Positions 6,762-14,298 of a DNA stretch of 16,067 bases are shown here, piece by piece. This DNA comes from Deltaproteobacteria bacterium. GTDB lineage: Bacteria > Myxococcota_A > SURF-8. Every line of letters begins with the position of its first letter. Position 1 is the stretch's first letter. The stretch is taken from positions 1 to 16,067 of the forward strand of contig JAKQSH010000162.1 in assembly GCA_029570245.1 (NCBI GenBank), in the 5' to 3' direction. The notes below the pieces were generated by a model, which made no database searches, had not been told where the DNA came from, and worked only from the letters and a program-made list of their open reading frames with translations. The position numbers and the translations under genes were made by a program.

Positions 6762-6820
6762 ACCGTTCGTTTCGATGGCTCCCTTGTGTGGGGATTTTAT
6801 CGTGCGAACGGTTTTTTTTT
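6762..6820 (+). terminator. Rho-independent terminator after the small protein gene
   Basis: ACCGTTCG (6762-6769) pairs with CGAACGGT (6805-6812), and nine T residues run from 6812 to 6820. The long loop can itself pair (CGAT with ATCG, and TCCC with GGGA), giving a tiered hairpin. It should isolate the small gene from the ClpX-like gene downstream. Confidence 0.8.
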
Positions 6821-6882
6821 ACCCGAAAACGCCGTTATGAACACGAAACCGCAAAAATGATGACAGGACGGCGTATGTTGTC

Positions 6883-6891
6883 TGATATAAT
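6883..6891 (+). promoter_or_regulatory. Extended -10 promoter of the ClpX-like/Yip1 operon
   Basis: TGATATAAT is a perfect extended -10 element (TG-N-TATAAT, hexamer at 6886-6891). No good -35 box is present at normal spacing, which extended -10 promoters tolerate. Transcription would begin near 6898, with a leader of about 38 nt before the TTG start. Confidence 0.55.
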
Positions 6892-6935
6892 ATTTCAAAG
6901 TTTGTCTGCCATTTATTCTGCGTGAGGCACCGGCT

Positions 6936-8003
6936 TTGATTGACTCGAATTTCAAACCTGTTCGCATCGAATTGACTCCTGAGAAGATTTTTGAGGAACT
7001 GGACAGGTTTGTTATCGGTCAGCAGAAGGCCAAACGCATCATTGCTCTTGCTGCATACAATCACCTTAAAAGAATATTTTTCGGACGCAGTCCCCATGCC
7101 GACCTTATAAAAAAATCAAACGTTCTGATGATAGGCCCCACCGGCTGCGGCAAAACGCATATTGCTCGCAACCTTGCGAAAATACTTGACCTGCCTTTTA
7201 CCATTGTAGACATAACCGAGTATACCGAAGCCGGATATTACGGCAAAGACGTTGAGGTTATGATCGGCGAGCTGCTTTACCGCAGCGATTTCGATATTAA
7301 GGCGACCGAGAATGGCATTGTCTTTATAGATGAAATCGACAAAATCGCCCGCCGTTCTTCCGGCATGCGCACCGGCGCAGGTGCGCGCGACATCGGCGGA
7401 GAAGGTGTTCAGCAGGCTCTGCTGAAATTGCTGGAAGGGCGCAAGCTTTTTGTTCCGCTTAACATCACTCAACACTGGAACAAGCACGATTTCGTAGAAA
7501 TAGATACCACCAATATTCTATTTATCTGCGCCGGAACATTCAGTGATCTGCGCGGGGTAAGCTCTCCGTCCGCAATCGGTTTCGAGACAGAAACGACTTC
7601 CGGCATCAGACGGGACTCAATTACGCAGAAAAATTTGATTGAGTACGGACTTATACCGGAGCTTCTTGGACGTATTCCGGTAAATGTTCAGCTTGAAGAA
7701 CTTGGCAGTGACGATCTCGTAAGGGTACTCAAAGACCCGCCGGATTCTCTTATAAAGGAATACACGCAACTGCTGGCTCTTGACGGAGTCAAACTGGAAT
7801 TCGATGACGGCGCTCTGTCTGAAATCGCCGCTTATTCCCTAAAAAAGCATCTCGGCGCGCGCGGTCTGCGTTCCATAATGGAAGAAATCCTGCATGATAT
7901 CATGTTCAAGGCTCCCGGCTCCATTCCGGGAGTTGTGCAGGTTACGCCGGAGCTGGTACGCGACAGACTTGATAATTTTGATCCAGGACTATGCATGGAG
8001 TAG
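6936..8003 (+). CDS. ClpX-like AAA+ protein unfoldase lacking the N-terminal zinc domain
   Basis: A 355-residue AAA+ ATPase aligning with ClpX from its LTPEKIFEELDRFVIGQ segment onward. It has Walker A GPTGCGKT (67-74), Walker B IVFIDEID (128-135), pore-1 loop GYYG (100-103, usual ClpX GYVG), GEGVQQALLKLLEG (155-168), GLIPELLGRIP with the Arg finger R246, and sensor-2 GARGLRS (307-313). An IGF tripeptide at 214-216 matches the ClpP-docking loop of ClpX, though the loop is shorter on both sides. The pore-2 RKH motif is replaced (QHWNKHDF near 179-186). Typical ClpX is about 420 residues and starts with a four-cysteine zinc domain, which is absent here. The start is TTG with GTGAGG 8 nt upstream. 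HslU is unlikely given the IGF loop and sequence. It is probably co-transcribed with the next gene. Confidence 0.88.
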   Translation: MIDSNFKPVRIELTPEKIFEELDRFVIGQQKAKRIIALAAYNHLKRIFFGRSPHADLIKKSNVLMIGPTGCGKTHIARNLAKILDLPFTIVDITEYTEAGYYGKDVEVMIGELLYRSDFDIKATENGIVFIDEIDKIARRSSGMRTGAGARDIGGEGVQQALLKLLEGRKLFVPLNITQHWNKHDFVEIDTTNILFICAGTFSDLRGVSSPSAIGFETETTSGIRRDSITQKNLIEYGLIPELLGRIPVNVQLEELGSDDLVRVLKDPPDSLIKEYTQLLALDGVKLEFDDGALSEIAAYSLKKHLGARGLRSIMEEILHDIMFKAPGSIPGVVQVTPELVRDRLDNFDPGLCME

Positions 8004-8012
8004 CCTTATATA

Positions 8013-8852
8013 ATGATAGTTCAATGTCCAAGCTGTAAGCAGGCCATAGTTATTCAGGATTTCGGAGAGAATTTCTGCCCGAAATGTTCTGCCAAAGTTT
8101 TTATCGGCAACCCGGCGGCGCAGGAGGAGGACGGCGTTATAATGACGCCGGAGGAACTGCGCAGGAAAGCGGTGGAAAGCCTGAAAATAAAAACCGGCGA
8201 TTATACTGTAGAAATTTCTTCTGCTTCTTCCGGCGGAGTTCTTCCGCCATGGGAGCGCGGTGAGGGACGATGGCTTTCGAGAGCCGTCAATACATGGCGC
8301 GGTGTGTCTTTCAACCCGTCGCGCTTTTTCTTCAATCTTAAAACCGAAGGTATGGTTCTAAAGGCTTTTCTATACGGCTGGCTTGTTATGACCGTAGGCA
8401 TGCTGGCTTCGTCTCTGTACCGCTTGGCGTTTCTGCCGGAATTTCTGGATCAGCTGCAGAAAAACGCCGGGACTCAGGACATGCTGGCCGGCGATCTGGA
8501 ATTGATAGAATCTCTGGCTTTGTGGTCGGTATTCCTCAGCCCGGTCATCGCCGCCGGAGCCATTCTGATAAATTCCGCCTTATATAACCTTGTACTCAGG
8601 TCCATCGGAGCGTCTCCCAAAGGCTTTGGTGGCACGCTTAAGGTCGTTTCTTACGCATCATCGCCGATGATTCTGCTGGTTCTGCCTTTTGTGGGTGGAA
8701 TCGTCGCTTTTGTCTGGAACATGGCGCTGTGCATAATGGGTCTGACACTGGTACAGCGCACAACACAGATGCGGTCGATGCTGGCGGTGGTCTTTCCTCC
8801 GCTGCTGTTTTATTTTCTGTTGCTTATGGCCATGCAGATTTTCGGAATCTAA
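8013..8852 (+). CDS. Zinc-ribbon Yip1-type multi-pass membrane protein
   Basis: A 279-residue protein with an N-terminal zinc ribbon (C5-x2-C8 and C22-x2-C25, reading CPSC and CPKC), a polar linker to about 75, then a LPPWERGEGRWL/SFNPSRFFFNL signature typical of bacterial Yip1-domain proteins. About five hydrophobic segments follow (near 114-134, 168-196, 210-227, 229-247 and 254-276), so it is an inner-membrane protein with a cytoplasmic zinc ribbon. The function of bacterial Yip1 proteins is not established. It starts 9 nt after the ClpX-like stop, with a GGAG at 12-nt spacing inside the preceding gene, so the two are likely an operon. It converges with the lipoprotein gene across only 12 nt. 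Confidence 0.83.
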   Translation: MIVQCPSCKQAIVIQDFGENFCPKCSAKVFIGNPAAQEEDGVIMTPEELRRKAVESLKIKTGDYTVEISSASSGGVLPPWERGEGRWLSRAVNTWRGVSFNPSRFFFNLKTEGMVLKAFLYGWLVMTVGMLASSLYRLAFLPEFLDQLQKNAGTQDMLAGDLELIESLALWSVFLSPVIAAGAILINSALYNLVLRSIGASPKGFGGTLKVVSYASSPMILLVLPFVGGIVAFVWNMALCIMGLTLVQRTTQMRSMLAVVFPPLLFYFLLLMAMQIFGI

Positions 8853-8864
8853 GAATTTCTTCCG

Positions 8865-9353
8865 TTATTTCATTTCAATTCTGCGTTCAAGTGCAATTGC
8901 TGCGCTTTCGAGTTCAATCGGATTCTTCAGCTGGAAGAACTCACGGGCGACCTTTTCTTCGACCTGGCCGCATTTGGCGAGATTTTCGTTGTCTGCAAAC
9001 GGCTGGCAAATTTCTTCGACATCCTGCAGGTGCTCGCGGATGAGCGCGTCATTTTCGGCTTCTTTTCCAAGCCTGGCGGAACAATCGTTTTTGTAGGCAG
9101 TAAACGACTTGTTAAGGTTCTGCAACACGGCATGAAATAGCGCAGCCGTTTGCGGGTTTGCACCTTTGCGACAGGGATTGTCTATGTTCTGGAATTGTGT
9201 CACCTGTTCGTATCCGACGGCATAAAGGTTTTTGAACTCACGGGTTTTGTTTATCAGCCACTGCCGGTTCTGCAGAGAAGCGTCTTCCTTATTGCAGGCG
9301 ACAAAAGTCAACAGCAGGGCAAAAAACAGTATGTATACGGATATTTTATTCAT
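8865..9353 (-). CDS. Small cysteine-rich lipoprotein of unknown function
   Basis: A 162-residue predicted lipoprotein. The signal peptide (1-19) ends in a lipobox-like FVAC, so Cys20 would be lipidated. The mature part is mostly helical and charged, with four further cysteines (in NPCRKG, KNDCSA, EEICQP and AKCGQ) that could form two disulfides. I do not recognise the family. ATG at 9351-9353 was chosen because GAGGA lies 6 nt upstream; a TTG four codons earlier lacks such a site. It is the last gene of a four-gene envelope operon, 20 nt after the TPR gene, and may act with those proteins. Confidence 0.82.
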   Translation of the reverse strand: MNKISVYILFFALLLTFVACNKEDASLQNRQWLINKTREFKNLYAVGYEQVTQFQNIDNPCRKGANPQTAALFHAVLQNLNKSFTAYKNDCSARLGKEAENDALIREHLQDVEEICQPFADNENLAKCGQVEEKVAREFFQLKNPIELESAAIALERRIEMK

Positions 9354-9373
9354 GGTGCTCCTCAAATACAGAT

Positions 9374-10765
9374 TTACATATTTTCAATAAGGTTGCGTGC
9401 TTTTTTTACAAAAGCTTCCTGTCCGGGGCGGTTTTCAAGTTCGATGTATTTCTGCAGACTGGCGCGGGCTTCTTCCTGTCTGCCGATTTCGTTGCAGTCG
9501 ATTCCGAGGTTGTACCAAGCGTCTGCGAAAGAAGGGTCTGCTTCTGTGGCTTTCCGGTACGCCGAAATCGCATCGCCGGCCTTGCCGCATTTGTCAAGCG
9601 CCCTGCCGTGATTATAATGACAGGCCGCGCAGTCGGGCAGCATTGCGATCAGGCTTTCGTATGTGGCGGCGGCGTTGTGCCAGTCGCCGAGACTTTCATA
9701 AGCTTCGGCCAGTGGCGGGTAAAGCGAGGCTTCCGCTTCGTCAAGATTTCTGGCGCGCAGAAGCGCGTCGCGTCCGGCAAGTGCGTTTTTTACCTTCAGA
9801 TACAATTTCCCCAGGTTTATGTAAATCAGCGGTTCATCCTGCTGAATCACTTTGAGCGCTTCGAACAGGCGTATGGCGTCTGAGGTGCGCCCGCTTTCAT
9901 CTGCGACCTGCGCCGCCAGAAAATAGGCTTCGGTAAGTTTTGAGTCCAGTTTTACTGCTTGTTCCAGCGATCTGGCCGCCGTGATTCTGTCGCCTCCGGC
10001 ATGGGCGATGCGGCCTTTTATGTAGTGGCTGCGTGCGTCGGACGAATCTTTCTTTATTGCCGAATCAATTGCCTGCATTGCTCCGGCCAGATCGCCGCTT
10101 TCAAGCAGGGCTTCGGCTGTTTTTCTGTGCGGCAGCGAAAGCTCCGGCGACATCTGAGCCGCTTCCTGGTACAGTTTCAGTGCCTGGGACGTTTCTCCGG
10201 CTTCCATTAGTTCATCGGCTCTGGCTATATTCTGGTCGGCGCCGCTGCTGGTTACGGTGTCTTCGTCGTTCATGGCTATCGCCGTCGAATTTCCGTGCCT
10301 GGCGAACTCTGTTCTGAAGAGGTTTTCGATAAGCGTCGGAATCAGATAGCGCACTTCCGAGGCCGGGCCGTTTTCTACCATGCTTGATGAAAACTGTGTC
10401 TGGCCTTTGTCCGTAACTGTTTTTGCGCTGATCTGATAAGAACGGCGCTTCAGTTTTTCGAAGCTGACAAATACGCTGCGCGGAATTCCGGCCTTTTTTA
10501 TCTGCGGAATAATGCAGGACGGATCGGAGCATTTTTTTAGTGCGGCGGCATTGCCCATGTCTTCTATTGTCAGAACTTCCAGCCACTGGTAAGCCAGCAG
10601 TTCTTCATGCATGACCTCGAAAATGTAATCCCGTTCCTCAATCGGTATATCTTCGCTTCTGTACACTATGGGATGAACGTAAATACGCTCCTGAGCCTGC
10701 GCCGTTGACATTATTACACCAAAAAAGAACAACAGCGCCAGTACAGATACTAGGTGTTTAATCAT
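9374..10765 (-). CDS. Secreted TPR-repeat protein
   Basis: A 463-residue exported protein. The signal peptide is about 1-24 (cleavage after AQA). The N-terminal domain (25-155) has a KKCSDPSC motif (C79 and C84) and resembles the nucleotide-free, TolB/CsgG-like N-terminal domains seen in some envelope proteins; this is a loose similarity. A Ser/Asp-rich linker follows, then about eight TPR repeats of ~33 residues from 178 to 445 (for example AYESLGDWHNAAATYESLIA and AWYNLGIDCNEIGRQEEARA). TPR arrays are protein-docking scaffolds, so it probably organises partners in the periplasm. It starts 16 nt after the AgmX/PglI lipoprotein gene and is followed by the small lipoprotein gene, all co-directional. 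Confidence 0.9.
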   Translation of the reverse strand: MIKHLVSVLALLFFFGVIMSTAQAQERIYVHPIVYRSEDIPIEERDYIFEVMHEELLAYQWLEVLTIEDMGNAAALKKCSDPSCIIPQIKKAGIPRSVFVSFEKLKRRSYQISAKTVTDKGQTQFSSSMVENGPASEVRYLIPTLIENLFRTEFARHGNSTAIAMNDEDTVTSSGADQNIARADELMEAGETSQALKLYQEAAQMSPELSLPHRKTAEALLESGDLAGAMQAIDSAIKKDSSDARSHYIKGRIAHAGGDRITAARSLEQAVKLDSKLTEAYFLAAQVADESGRTSDAIRLFEALKVIQQDEPLIYINLGKLYLKVKNALAGRDALLRARNLDEAEASLYPPLAEAYESLGDWHNAAATYESLIAMLPDCAACHYNHGRALDKCGKAGDAISAYRKATEADPSFADAWYNLGIDCNEIGRQEEARASLQKYIELENRPGQEAFVKKARNLIENM

Positions 10766-10781
10766 GGCTGAACTCTCTCTG

Positions 10782-11288
10782 TTACGGCGAAAAAACGAAT
10801 GGATATTCGACTGTTACGCGGTTGTGTGCCGGGGGGGCAGGGAACCGTATGCGCCTGACTACACGCACCAGGCAGTCAACCGTTTCCTGATGCGGAAAGT
10901 TGTTTTCCTTAACCTCCACGTTGGATACTCTACCTGTGGGGGTAATGTTGAAGCGCAGTTTGACTTCCCCGCGAGCCTGCTTGTCGATGTCGAGGGCTTT
11001 TTTGTAGCACACTTTGAAGGAAGACTTGCGTTTACCCATAACGCGTCTGAAAACCGCCGGGTCAAGCTCTCCTTCTGTTCTCAGTGTATCGGTCGGAAAT
11101 TCGAGCAGATTCTGATTGAACAGCGATTGCTGAATGTTCTGCTGTTCGTCCACCACGCGATTCTGAAATTTGATTTTCCGGGCCGAATCCAACTGCGAGC
11201 GTTCCTCTGCGTCCTGATTTGCGCCCCCTGAGCAGGAGACGGCCAGAAATGTCAGAAGTGTAACCGCTGCGGTTTTGAGGCTGAGCAC
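10782..11288 (-). CDS. AgmX/PglI C-terminal-domain lipoprotein
   Basis: A 168-residue protein starting at a GTG, the only start that gives a proper signal peptide. LAVSC at 15-19 is a lipobox, so Cys19 would carry the lipid. Residues 80-166 match the AgmX/PglI C-terminal domain: SSFKVCYKKAL, GEVKLRFNITPTGRVSNVEV, then DCLVRVVRRIRFPAP and a terminal YPFVF. The domain's conserved cysteine pair is C94 and C139. This TonB-C-like fold occurs in gliding-motility and envelope proteins of Myxococcus and relatives. It is the second gene of the envelope operon, 36 nt after a paralogue with the same domain. The exact role is unknown. Confidence 0.86.
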   Translation of the reverse strand: MLSLKTAAVTLLTFLAVSCSGGANQDAEERSQLDSARKIKFQNRVVDEQQNIQQSLFNQNLLEFPTDTLRTEGELDPAVFRRVMGKRKSSFKVCYKKALDIDKQARGEVKLRFNITPTGRVSNVEVKENNFPHQETVDCLVRVVRRIRFPAPPAHNRVTVEYPFVFSP

Positions 11289-11324
11289 CGTTGGTTTCTC
11301 TTGGGTTGTTCCGGCCTCAGACTG

Positions 11325-11828
11325 TTATTTCTTGGGCTGGAAATTGAAGGGGAAGTTGATTTCCATGGGTTCACCCTTTTTGCGCTGGGCGAATCTCATG
11401 TTCTTGACGATTTCCATGACGCACTCGTTGACTTTCTTTTCTTTCATTGTGGATTTGTCTTCAACGATTTTTGCGTCCGTTACCGAACCATCGAGCTGGA
11501 TGAAGAAATTAACCATAAGTTTGCCCTGAAGAGACTGATTGGTCTGGAGGACGGTTTCGTAACAGCTGCGGATGCTGGTGGTTTTCATGTTTATGACCTT
11601 GAGAATTTCTTCGCGGTCAAGAACTGCTGCGCCTTCTTCCTCTTTATAGTCCATGCCGACGGTACGGCCTTCATCCGAGTATCCTTCTTCTTCGGCTGCT
11701 TCATCACCACTTTTGTCTGTCGGTTGTGCTGCGTCTTTTTTGTCCTGCGCACTCAATACGGAAGTTACTCCTGCAACCAGCACGATTACGGTGAACAGAT
11801 TAAAAATTCGCATCGAAAAGGACTTCAT
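11325..11828 (-). CDS. Periplasmic AgmX/PglI C-terminal-domain protein
   Basis: A 167-residue secreted protein. A signal peptide (about 1-27, SVLSA before QD) precedes an acidic, disordered segment (29-66), then an AgmX/PglI domain (about 70-165): SIRSCYETVL, GKLMVNFFIQLDGSVTDAKI, NECVMEIVKNMRF and FPFNFQP. C89 and C136 correspond to the domain's cysteine pair. Unlike its neighbour it has no lipobox, so the two paralogues likely differ in location (soluble versus lipid-anchored). A longer reading from 11957 is possible, but ATG 11826-11828 has a strong GGAGG 6 nt upstream, and the extension would cover the promoter. It is the first gene of the four-gene operon. Confidence 0.87.
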   Translation of the reverse strand: MKSFSMRIFNLFTVIVLVAGVTSVLSAQDKKDAAQPTDKSGDEAAEEEGYSDEGRTVGMDYKEEEGAAVLDREEILKVINMKTTSIRSCYETVLQTNQSLQGKLMVNFFIQLDGSVTDAKIVEDKSTMKEKKVNECVMEIVKNMRFAQRKKGEPMEINFPFNFQPKK

Positions 11829-11929
11829 TTTCAACCTCCATTGGGGGACGAATCGTTTGTTTAAGGCTGCACAGGCTAAAGATGTTGTTTCCAGTGTTCG
11901 TCGGATTAAATTAACACGCATCAAACAAG

Positions 11930-11957
11930 ATGCTATCTTCCGGCCTGAAGATGTCAA
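11930..11957 (-). promoter_or_regulatory. Sigma-70-type promoter of the envelope operon
   Basis: On the minus strand a perfect -35 TTGACA (11952-11957) and a -10 TAGCAT (11930-11935, 4/6) are separated by 16 bp. Transcription would start near 11923, leaving a leader of about 95 nt before the first ATG. Confidence 0.55.
11935..11952. promoter_or_regulatory. 18-bp near-palindrome in the envelope-operon promoter
   Basis: ATCTTCCGGCCTGAAGAT is symmetric except for one base pair (8 of 9 per half-site). It exactly fills the spacer between the -35 and -10 boxes, a classic repressor-operator position. The binding protein is unknown. Confidence 0.5.
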
Positions 11958-12168
11958 GGGAATTGCTTATTTTTTGTGAGTGGAAATCCTGCGGATCGAA
12001 AACAGTTTTTTGTCCGTTCTGAATATGAAAACTTCATCTGCCCGATAATACAGCATAATTTTTTTTGCACAGCGTATGCGCGATGCGTTATTGGCGCAAA
12101 GCGTCAAGGGTTGCGAATTTTGAGAAAATCTTAACATGCGGCATATTGAGAATGGGAAACTCATAAAA

Positions 12169-12197
12169 TTGACAGCGTCTTCATCTGCGGATAAAGT
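12169..12197 (+). promoter_or_regulatory. uvrB promoter
   Basis: TTGACA (12169-12174, perfect) and TAAAGT (12192-12197, 4/6) are spaced by 17 bp. Transcription would start near 12204, about 25 nt before the chosen uvrB ATG. This argues against a start at 12136, which would place the promoter inside the coding region. Confidence 0.6.
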
Positions 12198-12228
12198 AAA
12201 ACAGATTTGGCTGCTTCAAGAAATGTTA

Positions 12229-14265
12229 ATGTCTGACCCCGTTTTCAAGCTTACTTCTCGCTATCAGCCTACCGGCGATCAGCCGCAGGCCATCGCTGAA
12301 CTGCTGCGCGGAATCCGTTCCGGCGAAAATCATCAGGTTCTGATGGGCGTCACCGGTTCTGGAAAAACCTTCACCATGGCGAATGTCATTGCCGCCTGCA
12401 ATATGCCGGCGATGGTGCTTGCGCACAATAAAACCCTGGCGGCGCAGCTCTATTCAGAATTCTGTGAGCTGTTCCCTGAAAACGCAGTGGAGTATTTTGT
12501 AAGCTACTACGACTATTATCAGCCGGAAGCCTACGTCCCCACCACTGATACGTACATTGACAAAGAAAGCAGCATCAACGATGAAATAGACCGCATGCGG
12601 CTTTCCGCCACCCGCTCGCTGTTCGAACGCCGGGACGTAATAATCGTCTCCAGCGTTTCCTGCATTTACGGTCTGGGCAGCGCCGAAGATTATCACGCCA
12701 TGGCGCTTTTTCTTGCGCGCGGCACCAGCATCAGCCGCCGTGATCTGACCTTGCGTCTTATTCAGATGCAGTACGAACGGAAAGACATCGACTTTCATCG
12801 CGGCACTTTCAGAGTTCGCGGCGACGTTGTAGAGATTTTCCCGGCATACGAGGAAGAACTGGCTCTGCGTGTTGAATTCTGGGGTGACGAAGTTGAATCC
12901 GTCAAAGAGATCGACCCGTTGCGTGGAAAAGTTGTACGCGAGCTTCCTAAAACTGTTGTTTACCCGGCTACGCATTATGTAGTTTCTGAAGATGTGAAAA
13001 ATCGGGCGCTGGGTACAATTAAGATCGAGCTCGAAGAGCGCCTCGCTTATCTGCGCAGCCGGAATATGCTGCTCGAAGCCCAACGGCTCGAACAGCGCAC
13101 CCGGTTTGACATGGAGATGATAGAGGAACTGGGCTACTGTTCCGGCATCGAAAATTATTCGCGCCATCTTACCGGACGCGGGCCGGGGCAGCCTCCGCCA
13201 TGCCTGCTGGATTTTTTCCCGGAAGACTGGCTGCTTTTTATCGACGAATCGCACGTCACCGTTTCGCAGGTGCGCGGCATGTATCGCGGCGATCTTTCGC
13301 GCAAGCAGACTCTGGTAGATTTCGGATTCCGTCTGCCTTCGGCCATCGACAACAGGCCGCTCAAGTTTGATGAATTCGAGCAGCGAACTCGCAAAGTCAT
13401 TTATGTTTCGGCTACCCCAGGAGATTATGAACTGGAGAAAACACAGGGTGTTTTTGTCGAGCAGGTCATTCGTCCTACCGGACTGCTTGATCCGCTGGTT
13501 GAAATCCGCCCGGTTGCCAGCCAGGTTGACGATCTGCTGGATTGCATACGCGACCGTGCGGCGCGCAACCAGCGCGTTCTGGTTACAACGCTGACAAAGC
13601 GCATGGCCGAGGAACTTACATCTTTTTATAAGGACCTGGGCGTCAGGGTGCAGTACCTGCATTCCGAAATCCGCACCATCGAACGCATGAAAATCATACG
13701 CGATCTGCGACTTGGCAAATTCGATGTGCTGATCGGAATCAACCTGCTGCGCGAAGGTCTGGATATTCCCGAAGTCTCGCTGGTCGCCATACTTGAAGCA
13801 GACAAGGAAGGCTTTCTGCGTTCGGAGCGTTCGCTGATTCAGACCATGGGCCGCGCCGCCAGAAACGCCGACGGTCAGGTTATTCTGTACGCCGATGTAA
13901 TTACAGAATCCATGCGGAAAGCCATGGACGAAACGCAGCGCCGCCGTGAAAAACAGATGGAATTCAACCGTCTGCACGGCATAACTCCTCAAACGATCAT
14001 TAAGGACATCAGCGAGAAGAACATATACGCAAACGGCGATTATCTGCTTGAAGACGAAGTTCCGGTGGATGTGGAAGCTCACGAAATGGGCGAAAAGGAA
14101 TTGCGCGACGAAATCGCCCGTCTTGAAAAAGAAATGTTCAGGGCAGCCGAAGTTCTGGATTTTGAAAAGGCGGCAGATTTGCGCGATCAGATGCAGAAGC
14201 TTAAAAAAGAAGATATATTCCGCGGGCAGGGACGGAGCCGTCCCCGCGCCGCATTACAGCAGTGA
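12229..14265 (+). CDS. uvrB: Excinuclease ABC subunit B
   Basis: A 678-residue UvrB, the damage-verifying helicase-like subunit of nucleotide excision repair that works with UvrA and UvrC. It starts MSDPVFKLTSRYQPTGDQPQ, matching the E. coli start (MSKPFKL...GDQP). Walker A is GVTGSGKT at about 40-47. The damage-probing beta-hairpin YYDYYQPEAYVP is near 93-104. The DESH box (LLFIDESH), SATPGDYE, the helicase motif NLLREGLDIPEVSLVAI and QTMGRAARN are all present, and a C-terminal UVR domain that contacts UvrC closes the protein (RLEKEMFRAAEVLDFEKAAD). The length equals E. coli's (673). An upstream ATG at 12136 is less likely because the promoter would lie inside. The local ribosome-binding site is weak. 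hutI follows after 33 nt. Confidence 0.97.
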   Translation: MSDPVFKLTSRYQPTGDQPQAIAELLRGIRSGENHQVLMGVTGSGKTFTMANVIAACNMPAMVLAHNKTLAAQLYSEFCELFPENAVEYFVSYYDYYQPEAYVPTTDTYIDKESSINDEIDRMRLSATRSLFERRDVIIVSSVSCIYGLGSAEDYHAMALFLARGTSISRRDLTLRLIQMQYERKDIDFHRGTFRVRGDVVEIFPAYEEELALRVEFWGDEVESVKEIDPLRGKVVRELPKTVVYPATHYVVSEDVKNRALGTIKIELEERLAYLRSRNMLLEAQRLEQRTRFDMEMIEELGYCSGIENYSRHLTGRGPGQPPPCLLDFFPEDWLLFIDESHVTVSQVRGMYRGDLSRKQTLVDFGFRLPSAIDNRPLKFDEFEQRTRKVIYVSATPGDYELEKTQGVFVEQVIRPTGLLDPLVEIRPVASQVDDLLDCIRDRAARNQRVLVTTLTKRMAEELTSFYKDLGVRVQYLHSEIRTIERMKIIRDLRLGKFDVLIGINLLREGLDIPEVSLVAILEADKEGFLRSERSLIQTMGRAARNADGQVILYADVITESMRKAMDETQRRREKQMEFNRLHGITPQTIIKDISEKNIYANGDYLLEDEVPVDVEAHEMGEKELRDEIARLEKEMFRAAEVLDFEKAADLRDQMQKLKKEDIFRGQGRSRPRAALQQ

Positions 14266-14298
14266 AATAAGTAACAATTAACGGAGGAAACTGCGACG

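Larger units (their letters stand above)
11829..12228. other. Divergent regulatory interval between the envelope operon and uvrB
   Basis: A 400-base gene-free stretch once the two start sites are set by their promoters and ribosome-binding sites. It holds the minus-strand promoter at 11930-11957 with its palindrome, and the plus-strand uvrB promoter at 12169-12197. The centre (about 11970-12130) is AT-rich with a T8 run near 12060. I see no LexA-like CTGT-N8-ACAG box and no RNA gene. Confidence 0.55.

Noticed and set aside
8843..8864. Bulged CGGAA/TTCCG hairpin between the Yip1-type gene and the lipoprotein gene
   Set aside because: A short bulged stem with a weak T-rich tail; not strong enough to annotate as a terminator.
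11958..12135. LexA/SOS box for uvrB
   Set aside because: Neither a CTGT-N8-ACAG nor a GAAC-N4-GTTC type site was found near the uvrB promoter.
12454..14082. 542-codon open frame antisense to uvrB
   Set aside because: It lies wholly within a strongly conserved gene, has no recognisable domain and reflects codon bias on the opposite strand.
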